Below are positions 7,857 through 16,789 of a stretch of 64,000 nt of DNA, one piece after another; within the stretch, counting starts at the first letter, position 1, and each line of letters begins with the position of its first letter. A model generated the notes under the pieces. The model was not told the origin of the DNA. It did no database searches and worked only from the letters and a program-made list of their open reading frames with translations. Source of the stretch: Phascolarctobacterium_B sp045598345 (GTDB lineage: Bacteria > Bacillota > Negativicutes > Acidaminococcales > Acidaminococcaceae); assembly GCA_045598345.1 (NCBI GenBank), contig JAZLLX010000131.1:6700-70699 (forward strand), read 5' to 3'. A program made the translations under genes and the position numbers.

Positions 7857-10800
7857 AATCGGTTCTGATTCCGGACAAACAAAAAACTGAACAATTGTTC
7901 AAACAACTTAACCTAAGTGACGCAGAATCTGCGTCACTCGTTTTCTTACAAGTTTCCCAAATTGAGATTGATGCGGAACTTGGAACATGGACTTTGGTGG
8001 GTAAGGGAAAATTAGAAAGTGACCTACAGAAGAAAATTGCGGAACAGCTGGAACAGACCTTTGGTTTGAAAAAGGTGAAATTTTTGCTTACGGAGCCGGA
8101 GGAAAAAAAGAAAAAGGTAACTGCCCTTAAAAAGGAAAAACCGGTGGAAGCGGAGCAAAGCAATTGTGAAACTGATGATGGGGATGATGAGGACAGCGAT
8201 TTTGCCAAGGCCTATGCATCCCTCTACGCCCCTAAAAATATGAACATTGTCTTTGGCAATACGCCTAAAGGAAATATCCGTAGTATGGCCAGTATTACCG
8301 AAGAAGAAAACAGGGTTGTGGTGGAGGGCCATTTTGTTTCCACATTGGACAGGGACGGAAAACTGCAAAGTTTTGTTGAAAAGGAACTTCCGACCGGCGC
8401 CATTATTTTGACTTTCAATATTGCTGATGATACTAACGGGCTTTATGTGAGGTTGCGTTTTCCGGCAGAGCGTGACGGGGAGGGTGATTATTCCGTCCGG
8501 GCCAGAAAAGAATGTAATGATTTCAAACGCCGTTTGAAAGTCGGCCAAAGATTACGTCTGCAAGGAAATGTGGAACGTGACAAATATTTGTTCAACGAAT
8601 TGGTTTTGATTCCCAAGGGTATTATGGTGGTGCCGGAAGAGAAAAGGGCGGATACGGCGACAAACAAACGGGTGGAATTGCATTGCCATACCATGATGAG
8701 CGGTATGGACGGCATAACGGATATGAAAAAATTGGTGGAACGGGCCGTGGAGTGGGAGCATCCTGCACTGGCGATTACAGACCACGGTGTTGTTCAGGCC
8801 TTCCCGTTTTGTGTTAAGGCGTTGTCGGAAATCAACGGGGTACGTAAGGAGTTGCAGTTACCCCCCAGCAATTTGAAATTGATTTATGGTATGGAGGGGT
8901 ACATTCCTGAACATATTATCCTTTTGGCAAAAAATGAGGAAGGTCTCCGCAATTTGTACAAAATGGTATCCCTCAGCCATTTGCGTTTGTTCCACCGTCA
9001 TCCTCAGTTGACCAAGGAAATGGTTATGCAGCACAGGGAAGGTATTTTGCTTGGCAGCGCCTGTGCCGCAGGTGAACTCTATAAAGCGTTGGTGGCCGGC
9101 GCGGCGGATGAGGAACTGGAGAAGATTGCTTCTTTTTATGATTATTTGGAAATCCAGCCAACGGGAAATAATGCTTATATGATGCGAAGCGGCAAATATA
9201 CTCAGGCGGATGTGGAAAACTTTAACCGGAAGATTTATGAATTGGGGAAAAAATTAGGCAAATTAGTTGTGGGTACGGGGGATGTGCATTTCCTTAACCC
9301 TCAGGATGCGAAAGTACGTGCTGTCTTGCAGGATGCGCAAAAATATGATGATGCGGACAATCAGGCGCCGCTTTATTACAGGACGACGGAAGAAATGCTG
9401 GCGGAGTTCAGTTACTTGGGGGATGAAATTGCGGAGGAAGTTGTTATAACCAATCCGAAAAAAATTGCGGATATGATTGAAAATATGAAACCTGTGCCGG
9501 ATGAGGATCAGCTTTATTCCCCGCATATTCCGGGAGCAGAAAGTTATATTAGGGATTTGGCTTACAAAAATGCCCACAAATTATATGGTGAAAAATTGCC
9601 CCAAATAGTGGAAGACCGTCTGAAATTGGAATTGGATTCCATTATCGGTCACGGGTTTGCGGTGTTATATTATATTGCACATAAATTGGTAAGACGCTCT
9701 TTGGAGATTAACTACATGGTAGGCAGCCGTGGCAGTGTGGGCTCAAGTTTTGTTGCTACCATGGTGGAAATTACAGAAGTTAATTCTTTGGCCCCCCATT
9801 ACCGTTGCCCGAAGTGCTGCCATACGGAGTTTTTCACCAATAACGAATATGCTTCCGGGTTTGACCTGCCACAAAAAAAATGTCCCGAGTGCGGTGAGGA
9901 CATGGCACGGGACGGACATAATATTCCTTTTGCGGTATTTATGGGTTTTCATGGTGACAAGGTGCCCGATATAGATTTGAATTTCAGCGAAGTGGCACAG
10001 CATTACGCCCATGAATATACCAAGGAATTGTTTGGCCGTGACAATGTCTGCCGTGCGGGCACTATTGCCACGGTGGCGGCAAAAACGGCGTTGGGATTTG
10101 CAAAAGGATATTTTGAAAAACGGAACTTTCACGCCCACCCGGCCTATATGTCTTCCATTATTGAAAGGTTGCAGGGCGTAAAAAGGACAACCGGCCAACA
10201 TCCCGGCGGAATTATTGTAGTTCCCCGGGATATGGACATTCATTATGTTACGCCCATGAATTATCCCAGCAATGAACGGAAGATGAAACTGAACATTTTG
10301 GGAGAATATGACCCGCCTACGATTACCACCCATTTTGATTATCACAGCATCAATGACAGAATGGTAAAATTAGATATTTTAGGTCATGATGACCCGGGGA
10401 TGATTCGTCATTTGGAGTTAATAATTCCCGGACTTAAGGCACGGGACATTCCCTTTGGCGACCCGGAAACTATGGCAATCTTTACGGGGACGGAATCCTT
10501 GGGGGTTACGCCGGAACAGATTGGCTGTGAGGTGGGAACCTACGGCATTCCTGAGTGCGGCACAAAATTTGTAAGGCAAATGATTGCTGATGTCAAACCC
10601 ACAAAATTCAGTGATGTGGTGCGGATTTCCGGCTATTCCCACGGTACGGATGTGTGGCTGAATAATGCCCAGGATTTGATTAAGGAGGGAAAACCGGTTA
10701 CAGATACAATTTCCACCCGTGATGATGTTATGACCCATTTGATTGCTGCGGGGGTGGAACCGTCCATTGCTTTTGAAACAATGGAATTTGTCCGCAAGGG

Positions 10801-11443
10801 GAATGCCCACAAAAAGGGGCTTTTGCCAAAGATGAAAGAGGCCATGGAAAAGGCCGGTATTCCCAAGTGGTATATGCAGTCCTGCGAAACCACCCAATAT
10901 CTGTTCCCTAAAGCACACGCTGTGGCCTACGTTATGATGGCTTACCGTATCGCTTATTGCAAAGTGCATTACCCTAAAGAATTTTATGCCGCTTACTTTA
11001 CGGAACGGGCTGACGCTTTTGACTTCACTATGGTGGTGCAGGGGAAAGAACATATTAAGAAATTTATTAAAGAAGTTTATGATGGCGGGTCTAAAGCAAG
11101 TCCCAAGGACAAGGCATCCGTCCCTTATTTGGAATTGGTTGTGGAAATGTTGGAACGGGGTTTTGTTTTTGAACCCATGGATTTGTATGGGTCAGATGCC
11201 ACAAAATTCCTTTTGACGGAAAAAGGACTGCGGCCGCCTTTGGCATCCTTGCCGGGTGTGGGCAGCGAAGCGGCCAAGGCGTTGGCAAAGGCCATTGCCG
11301 AAGCAAAGGAGAAAAATGTGCCCTTCCTGAGCAGGGAGGATTTGATAAACCGCAGCGGTGTAGGCAAAGTGGTGGTTGATAAATTGGCTGAAGTTGGCGC
11401 TTTGGGAGATTTGCCGGAAAGCAATTCCATCAGTTTATTTTAA
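7853..11443 (+). CDS. polC: DNA polymerase III alpha subunit, PolC type, without the internal exonuclease
   Basis: Gram-positive-type replicative polymerase. The order is N-terminal domain, OB-fold (about residues 140-270), PHP domain starting with HCHT at 277-280, palm with zinc motif (CPKCC ... CPECG) and catalytic PDIDLNFS, then KLDILGHDDPGMIRHLE and fingers. Length is 1196 residues against about 1440 for Bacillus PolC. The difference is at residues about 343-356, where IYGMEGYIPE runs directly into HIILLAKNEEGL: the DnaQ-like 3'-5' exonuclease normally inserted in the PHP domain is missing. The frame is intact, so proofreading would have to come from elsewhere. Confidence 0.93.
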   Translation: MKSVLIPDKQKTEQLFKQLNLSDAESASLVFLQVSQIEIDAELGTWTLVGKGKLESDLQKKIAEQLEQTFGLKKVKFLLTEPEEKKKKVTALKKEKPVEAEQSNCETDDGDDEDSDFAKAYASLYAPKNMNIVFGNTPKGNIRSMASITEEENRVVVEGHFVSTLDRDGKLQSFVEKELPTGAIILTFNIADDTNGLYVRLRFPAERDGEGDYSVRARKECNDFKRRLKVGQRLRLQGNVERDKYLFNELVLIPKGIMVVPEEKRADTATNKRVELHCHTMMSGMDGITDMKKLVERAVEWEHPALAITDHGVVQAFPFCVKALSEINGVRKELQLPPSNLKLIYGMEGYIPEHIILLAKNEEGLRNLYKMVSLSHLRLFHRHPQLTKEMVMQHREGILLGSACAAGELYKALVAGAADEELEKIASFYDYLEIQPTGNNAYMMRSGKYTQADVENFNRKIYELGKKLGKLVVGTGDVHFLNPQDAKVRAVLQDAQKYDDADNQAPLYYRTTEEMLAEFSYLGDEIAEEVVITNPKKIADMIENMKPVPDEDQLYSPHIPGAESYIRDLAYKNAHKLYGEKLPQIVEDRLKLELDSIIGHGFAVLYYIAHKLVRRSLEINYMVGSRGSVGSSFVATMVEITEVNSLAPHYRCPKCCHTEFFTNNEYASGFDLPQKKCPECGEDMARDGHNIPFAVFMGFHGDKVPDIDLNFSEVAQHYAHEYTKELFGRDNVCRAGTIATVAAKTALGFAKGYFEKRNFHAHPAYMSSIIERLQGVKRTTGQHPGGIIVVPRDMDIHYVTPMNYPSNERKMKLNILGEYDPPTITTHFDYHSINDRMVKLDILGHDDPGMIRHLELIIPGLKARDIPFGDPETMAIFTGTESLGVTPEQIGCEVGTYGIPECGTKFVRQMIADVKPTKFSDVVRISGYSHGTDVWLNNAQDLIKEGKPVTDTISTRDDVMTHLIAAGVEPSIAFETMEFVRKGNAHKKGLLPKMKEAMEKAGIPKWYMQSCETTQYLFPKAHAVAYVMMAYRIAYCKVHYPKEFYAAYFTERADAFDFTMVVQGKEHIKKFIKEVYDGGSKASPKDKASVPYLELVVEMLERGFVFEPMDLYGSDATKFLLTEKGLRPPLASLPGVGSEAAKALAKAIAEAKEKNVPFLSREDLINRSGVGKVVVDKLAEVGALGDLPESNSISLF

Positions 11444-11450
11444 ATAATCC

Positions 11451-11479
11451 TTGTACACAATTAAAAATTATAATATAAT
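11451..11479 (+). promoter_or_regulatory. Promoter of the pdxK/secretin operon
   Basis: TTGTAC (11451-11456), 17-bp spacer, TATAAT (11474-11479), followed by a strong ribosome-binding site about 30 bp downstream. Confidence 0.75.
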
Positions 11480-11524
11480 TGTATATATTATGAATCATTA
11501 CAGATTAGAAGGAAGGAGAGCATT

Positions 11525-12355
11525 TTGCAATATAAGCGTGTTTTAACAATTCAAGATATCAGTTGTGTGGGGCAATGCAGTATGACGGTGGCTTTGCCGA
11601 TTCTTTCCGCTTGCGGTTTGGAAACGGCAGTACTCCCCAGTGCTGTGCTTTCCACCCATACGGGTGGATTTAAGGGATTTACCTGTCGTGATTTGACGGA
11701 GGATTTTCCTGCCATTGGTGCCCATTGGGAAAAGGAAAAGATTAAGTTTGATGCAGTTTATACGGGCTATCTTGGCAGTGTTCAACAGGTGGAATATGTA
11801 TTGCAAATTATGCAGTCCGCAGGGAAGCCGGAGTGTAAAAAAATTGTTGACCCCGCCATGGGGGACAATGGCAAACTTTATCCTGCCTTTAATGATGAAT
11901 ATGTCCAAGCAATGAAAAAACTTTGCGCTCGGGCGGATATGGTGATTCCCAATATTACGGAGGCAAGTTTTCTGACAGGGGTTGCCTACAAAACGGATTA
12001 TGATGAAAAATATGTGAAAGGACTTTGCGACAAATTGCAGGAGTTGGGGGCAAAGACGGTGGTGCTTACAGGCGTAAGTTATGCGAAAGGCCGCACCGGC
12101 GTTGTTGTGGCAGATACTGCCGGCCTGCAATATTATGAACATGAACAACTTCCGCAAAGTTATCATGGAACGGGGGATGTGTTTGCCAGCGCTTTTACAG
12201 GCGCTTTAATGCAAAACAAAACGCCCATTGCGGCGGCAAAGATTGCGGCTGATTATACGGTACAATGTATCCGTAATACGGTTTCAGATAAGGAACATTG
12301 GTACGGTGTGAAATTTGAAACTTGTTTGAAGGGTTTGCAAAGAGAGTTGGAATGA
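11525..12355 (+). CDS. Pyridoxamine/pyridoxal kinase (PfkB-like)
   Basis: Ribokinase-superfamily enzyme phosphorylating B6 vitamers in the salvage pathway. N-terminal ISCVGQCSMTVALPILS, LSTHTGGF and the C-terminal anion-hole/catalytic motif HGTGDVFASAF identify the family (PdxY/PdxK group; thiamin-precursor kinases are relatives). 276 residues. The start is TTG at 11525, chosen because AAGGAAGGAGAG lies just upstream and no ATG fits. The stop overlaps the secretin start (ATGA). Confidence 0.85.
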   Translation: MQYKRVLTIQDISCVGQCSMTVALPILSACGLETAVLPSAVLSTHTGGFKGFTCRDLTEDFPAIGAHWEKEKIKFDAVYTGYLGSVQQVEYVLQIMQSAGKPECKKIVDPAMGDNGKLYPAFNDEYVQAMKKLCARADMVIPNITEASFLTGVAYKTDYDEKYVKGLCDKLQELGAKTVVLTGVSYAKGRTGVVVADTAGLQYYEHEQLPQSYHGTGDVFASAFTGALMQNKTPIAAAKIAADYTVQCIRNTVSDKEHWYGVKFETCLKGLQRELE

Positions 12356-13590
12356 AAAAACTTCTCCTGAGCATTTTAATGTTTTTGCTTTGTGCGGCGG
12401 CACAGGCAGAAAATCTCAATATTCGCTTTGCTGATACGGAAGTGGCGGACGCACTGCGTACCATTGGTATTGTTGCCGGAGTGAATATTGCGGTGGATGA
12501 CAGTGTGAAGGGGAAGGTAAGCGCTCAACTTTTAGATGTAAATCTTGATGAAGCACTTAGAACAATTCTGGCAGGCAGAAATGCCACTTATTTTTATACA
12601 GAAAACGGAGTTATTGTTACGGCGGTCACCAATGCCAAATATTATGCCCAGGGCTTGAATGTGTATCATGTCAGCCATGTGTTCGTAAAGGATATTCGGG
12701 AAACAGTAAAAGGACTTTTTGAAGACGGTCAGGTGGTTTTTGATAATGACACAAATACCATCTTCTTAATGGGCGGTGAGCCGGAAACGGCTAAAATGCA
12801 ACGAATTTTGGCATCATTGGACAGGGCGACACAGCAAGTTACTTTGGAAGCCCAGGTCTATGCGGTCAGCAGGGAAGATATGAAAAAACTTGGGGTTAAC
12901 TGGGACTGGGACAGAATCCCCCAACGGGACAGCAGAACTGACAGCAGTGATGAGGATGATACGGAAGACAGAAATTATGGCGGCAAGTTCCGTTTTTGGC
13001 GGGGGTACTCTTTTCGCTTTGCGGCAACCTTAGATTTGTTGCAAACCAAGGGGCGGGCTAAATTGCTGGCAACGCCCAAATTGATTGTGGTGAACGGTAA
13101 GGAAGGCAGAATATTTGTAGGGGAAAAAATTCCCGTACAAACAGAACGGCATGACAGCGGCGGCCGTTACGAATCTACGGACTTTCTTGATGTGGGCGTG
13201 GATATGCGTTTCCAGCCACTTATCAGTAGTGACGGCAAATTGGTTACACTAAAAACTAAGTTGGAAGTAGGCACTCCCACTTTGGTGAGCGAATTGAATA
13301 ACTACAAGATTACCAGCCGGGGAACGGAAACTGTGGTAAGAATCCAGTCCGGGGAAACTATGGTAATTGGCGGTTTGATCAATGAGGAAGAACAGCGGAC
13401 TTTGCAGAAAGTACCGCTTTTAAGCAAGATACCTTTGTTGGGCGAGTTGTTTAAACACCGTACCAACATTAAGAATAAAGTTGAAGTAATTATGCTTTTG
13501 ACCCCCTATGTGACGGTGGCGAGGGAAGCCCCCACCATCTTTGATATGGAGGAGGTCAAAAAATCTGTGTTTGAGGAAAAGATGAGGTGA
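12352..13590 (+). CDS. Short secretin (PilQ/GspD family) with signal peptide
   Basis: Outer-membrane channel of type II secretion or type IV pilus systems. A clear Sec signal (MKKLLLSILMFLLCAAAQA) is followed by an STN/N0-like domain, one N-domain and the C-terminal secretin domain. The latter has LLATPKLIVVNGKEG, VGVDMRFQP, GETMVIGGLI and VPLLSKIPLLGELF. At 412 residues it is short, with few N-domains and no visible C-terminal pilotin domain. It is direct evidence for an outer membrane. Genes for two ATPases follow; no prepilin or platform gene is in the window. Confidence 0.9.
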   Translation: MKKLLLSILMFLLCAAAQAENLNIRFADTEVADALRTIGIVAGVNIAVDDSVKGKVSAQLLDVNLDEALRTILAGRNATYFYTENGVIVTAVTNAKYYAQGLNVYHVSHVFVKDIRETVKGLFEDGQVVFDNDTNTIFLMGGEPETAKMQRILASLDRATQQVTLEAQVYAVSREDMKKLGVNWDWDRIPQRDSRTDSSDEDDTEDRNYGGKFRFWRGYSFRFAATLDLLQTKGRAKLLATPKLIVVNGKEGRIFVGEKIPVQTERHDSGGRYESTDFLDVGVDMRFQPLISSDGKLVTLKTKLEVGTPTLVSELNNYKITSRGTETVVRIQSGETMVIGGLINEEEQRTLQKVPLLSKIPLLGELFKHRTNIKNKVEVIMLLTPYVTVAREAPTIFDMEEVKKSVFEEKMR

Positions 13591-13595
13591 TGAAA

Positions 13596-14801
13596 ATGAT
13601 GGAAAGAAAGTTTGGCACAAAAATGATGTTGAATGTGGAAGGCCAATCCGTCGGGTTTGTGGATGACCTTTTGAATTTGGCGGTGCAACGCCGTGCCAGT
13701 GATGTGCATATTGAACCGTTGCAGGATAAAACCCGTATCCGTATCAGGGTGGACGGAATGTTGCAGCAGTTATGTGATTTGCCAAAAGGGGATCAGGATG
13801 CGGTGGTGAGCCGTATCAAGATTATTTCTTCCATGGACATCACCGAGAAACGCTTGCCCCAGGACGGTCATTTGGAAAAAAATATTGCAGACAGATTGGT
13901 GGATTTCCGGGTGAGCAGTATGCCCACTGTGTTCGGGGAAAAGATTGTTATCCGTATTTTGGACAAGACAAATGCTTATCTTACCTTGAACAATTTGAGT
14001 TTTTCCAATGAGAACTTGGATGTTTACAGGGATTTGTTTGCCAATCCTCATGGCATTGTTCTGGTAACCGGCCCCACGGGGAGCGGCAAGAGTACAACCC
14101 TTTATGCAACTTTAAGTGAACTGAACAAGCCGGAAATCAATATAATCACTTTGGAAGACCCGGTGGAATACCAGTTGCCCGGTGTTAATCAGATTGCTTT
14201 GAATACCAAAGCGGGTTTGAATTTTGCCAACGGGCTCAGGGCGGTGCTGCGTCAGGACCCGGATATTATTATGGTGGGGGAAATCCGTGATGAGGAAACC
14301 GCCCGCATTGCAGTACAGGCCGCATTGACGGGACATTTGGTTTTAAGCACTTTGCATACCAACAATGCGGTAGGCGCCATTACCCGTCTTTTGGATATGG
14401 GGATTGAACCCTACCTTTTGGCATCCTGCCTTCGTGGTGTGGTGGCACAAAGGTTGGTACGCAAGGTGTGCTACCATTGTTCGGAAAAATATGAGGCGAG
14501 CCCTGCGGAATTGGCCTGCCTGCACATGACGGTTAACGGCACACATTATTTGGTGGATGCCACCGGCTGTACGGAATGTTATGGCACAGGGTTCAACGGG
14601 CGTTTGCCTTTGCAGGAAGTGCTGACCGTGAATGATGAAATCAAGAACTTGATTAGCAAGAGGGCATCTGAAGAAGAAATTACCGCTGTGGCGGCCAAGA
14701 ACGGTTTTTGTGGGCTTTATGAGGACGGTGTGAAGAAAGTGTTGGCGGGAGCCACCACTTTGGGCGAACTTTTGCGTGTTTCGGAAGTGGACAAGAAATA
14801 A
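13596..14801 (+). CDS. GspE/PilB-type secretion ATPase, short form
   Basis: Hexameric ATPase that powers pseudopilus or pilus assembly. It has a Walker A motif (GPTGSGKSTT), Asp box, Walker B (DIIMVGEIRDEETA), His box (STLHTNNA) and a zinc-type pair of CxxC motifs (CYHC, CTEC). About 402 residues against roughly 560 for PilB: the N-terminal N1 domain that contacts the inner-membrane partner is missing. Start choice: GAGGTGA at 13584-13590 best serves ATG 13596 or 13599; GTG 13587 overlaps the SD itself. Confidence 0.9.
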   Translation: MMERKFGTKMMLNVEGQSVGFVDDLLNLAVQRRASDVHIEPLQDKTRIRIRVDGMLQQLCDLPKGDQDAVVSRIKIISSMDITEKRLPQDGHLEKNIADRLVDFRVSSMPTVFGEKIVIRILDKTNAYLTLNNLSFSNENLDVYRDLFANPHGIVLVTGPTGSGKSTTLYATLSELNKPEINIITLEDPVEYQLPGVNQIALNTKAGLNFANGLRAVLRQDPDIIMVGEIRDEETARIAVQAALTGHLVLSTLHTNNAVGAITRLLDMGIEPYLLASCLRGVVAQRLVRKVCYHCSEKYEASPAELACLHMTVNGTHYLVDATGCTECYGTGFNGRLPLQEVLTVNDEIKNLISKRASEEEITAVAAKNGFCGLYEDGVKKVLAGATTLGELLRVSEVDKK

Positions 14802-15766
14802 TGATTAGGGAACTTTTGCAAACAGCCCGCAATATGGGGGCTTCGGATTTGCATATAGTGAGCGGCGCTTTGCCCATGGTCAGGGTGGACGGAGTTTTGA
14901 AAACTCTGGGGGATAAAAAACTGACTGTGGCAGATACTGCCAAATGTGCTGAAGAATTGCATATTCATGAACTGCGTCAGGAAAAGGATGCAAGTTTTGC
15001 TGACGGGGGGCTGCGTTACAGGGTGAACGCTTATTTGCATCAGGATGCTGTTGCCTTGGCAATCCGTATTATTGCGGAAAATATTCCCAGTTTGGAAGAA
15101 TTGCATTTGCCGGAGATTGTGTCAAAAATTGCAGAACTGAAACACGGGCTTGTAATTGTTACGGGCCCCACCGGCAGCGGTAAATCTACAACTTTGGCGG
15201 CGTTGCTGGACAGGATTAATGCTTTGCGTTATGTCCATATTGTGACTTTGGAAGACCCGGTGGAATATAAACATAATAACCGCCGGGCTTTGGTGACCCA
15301 GCGGGAAGTCGGTACGGACACCAAAAATTTTGCTGCCGGATTGAAATCCGCCCTCCGTCAGGACCCGGACGTGATTATGGTGGGGGAACTGCGGGATGCG
15401 GAAACAATGGAAACAGCGCTTACGGCGGCAGAAACGGGGCATCTGGTTTTGGCAACCATGCATACGGGGGATTCAACTGGCGCTGTAAACAGAATACTTG
15501 ACGCTTGTGGGGAAAAAGTTAATTTGGTCCGCAGCCAGCTGGCCAATTGTTTGCAGGGGATAGTGGCACAACAACTTTTGCCAAGAACAGGCGGGGGCAG
15601 GGTGGCCGCCTGTGAAGTATTAATCGCCACACCGGCATTGAGAAATTTGATTCGTGAAAATAAAATACATCAAATTCCCAGTTTCATCCAGACCGGTTCC
15701 CAGTTTGGGATGCAGAATATGGATGTGGCTGTGCTGAAATTAAGAAGGGATGGTTTGATCAAATAA
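14801..15766 (+). CDS. pilT: PilT-like retraction ATPase
   Basis: Type IV pilus twitching ATPase family, which depolymerises pili in other bacteria. 321 residues with Walker A (GPTGSGKSTTLAALLD), Asp box (HIVTLEDPVEYKH), Walker B (DVIMVGELRDAETME) and His box (ATMHTGDSTGAVNRI). Start and preceding stop overlap by one base (TAATG). Presence of a PilT-like protein favours a type IV pilus rather than a type II secretion role for the cluster. Confidence 0.88.
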   Translation: MIRELLQTARNMGASDLHIVSGALPMVRVDGVLKTLGDKKLTVADTAKCAEELHIHELRQEKDASFADGGLRYRVNAYLHQDAVALAIRIIAENIPSLEELHLPEIVSKIAELKHGLVIVTGPTGSGKSTTLAALLDRINALRYVHIVTLEDPVEYKHNNRRALVTQREVGTDTKNFAAGLKSALRQDPDVIMVGELRDAETMETALTAAETGHLVLATMHTGDSTGAVNRILDACGEKVNLVRSQLANCLQGIVAQQLLPRTGGGRVAACEVLIATPALRNLIRENKIHQIPSFIQTGSQFGMQNMDVAVLKLRRDGLIK

Positions 15767-16257
15767 TGTTAGAATATCGTGGTGCCACATTTGATGATGT
15801 GGAAGAAATTCACAAACTTTTGAATGATTATGCCAAGGAAGGGCTGATGCTGCCCCGATCCCGTAATTCCATTTATGAAAATTTGCGGGATTATATGGTG
15901 GCCTGTGACGAGGACTGCAAACTGGTGGGTTGCGGCGCCTTACATTTTGTGTGGGACAGGCTGGCGGAAATCCGTTCTTTGGCGATTGTTCCCGAAATGA
16001 AGAAAAGCGGCATTGGCAGTATGTTGGTTTCCTTGCTGGAGGCGGAGGGCATCCGTAAGGGGGCAAAATATTTTTTCACCCTTACCTATCAGCCGGGGTT
16101 CTTTGCCAAATGTGACTATATGCATACGGAGAAGGAAGATTTGCCGCAGAAGGTTTGGAAGGAATGTGTTTATTGCCCCCTTTATCCGAATTGTAATGAA
16201 GTGGCTTTGATTAAGAAGACGCCTGACTTTAGGGAAGACGAATTTGAATTTGAATAA
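15766..16257 (+). CDS. GNAT acetyltransferase, short ArgA-like (N-acetylglutamate synthase group)
   Basis: 163-residue GNAT protein. The EIRSLAIVPEMKKSGIGSMLV motif region is the acetyl-CoA-binding segment, and the pattern Y-x-P-G-F-F with a later cysteine-bearing YCPLYPNCNE stretch resembles the short N-acetylglutamate synthases that start arginine synthesis. No other arg gene is nearby, so the substrate is a family-based guess. It overlaps pilT by one base (TAATG). Confidence 0.75.
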   Translation: MLEYRGATFDDVEEIHKLLNDYAKEGLMLPRSRNSIYENLRDYMVACDEDCKLVGCGALHFVWDRLAEIRSLAIVPEMKKSGIGSMLVSLLEAEGIRKGAKYFFTLTYQPGFFAKCDYMHTEKEDLPQKVWKECVYCPLYPNCNEVALIKKTPDFREDEFEFE

Positions 16258-16275
16258 AATTAAGGAGGAAAGATT

Positions 16276-16785
16276 ATGAAGATTTTGATTTTGGCGGGTT
16301 CGCCACGTAAAAACGGCAACAGTTACAAACTGATTGAGGCCTTCAAGGAAGGTGCCGCCAAGCATGACATTACAGTTATGCCCGTGGGCAATATGAAAAT
16401 TAACGGTTGTCTGGCCTGCGAATATTGCCACACTCAGGGCAACGGCAAATGTATTCAAAACGATGATATGCAACAAATTCATCCGTTGCTGGCGGAAGCG
16501 GAAATGATTGTTTTGGCAAGTCCTGTGTATTATTGGGGGTTGAGCGGCCAGTTGCAAAGTTGCCTGACCCGTTGGTATGCTCCCCACAGACCCGCAAAAG
16601 CAACAAAATATGCAGTGCTTTTGGCCAGCGGCAGTGAGGGCGTATATGATGGCATTGAGGCACAGTTGAAGGCCTGCCTGCCTTACTGCGGCGGAGAAAT
16701 TTTGGGAATAATCAAAACCAGTATGGAGAAAAACAATTTGCAGGAGGCCTGTGAGGCGGCTAAAAAATTAGGGGCAAGTTTGTAA
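16276..16785 (+). CDS. NADPH-dependent FMN reductase / flavodoxin-fold protein
   Basis: 169 residues with the flavin-binding start LILAGSPRKNGNS, an internal CxxCxxC-type segment (GCLACEYCHTQGNGKC) and SPVYYWGLSGQ. These are typical of iron-sulfur flavoprotein-like or NAD(P)H oxidoreductases. The cysteine spacing is compatible with a cluster but does not prove one. An SD (AAGGAGGAAAG) precedes the ATG. Confidence 0.82.
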   Translation: MKILILAGSPRKNGNSYKLIEAFKEGAAKHDITVMPVGNMKINGCLACEYCHTQGNGKCIQNDDMQQIHPLLAEAEMIVLASPVYYWGLSGQLQSCLTRWYAPHRPAKATKYAVLLASGSEGVYDGIEAQLKACLPYCGGEILGIIKTSMEKNNLQEACEAAKKLGASL

Positions 16786-16789
16786 AAAA

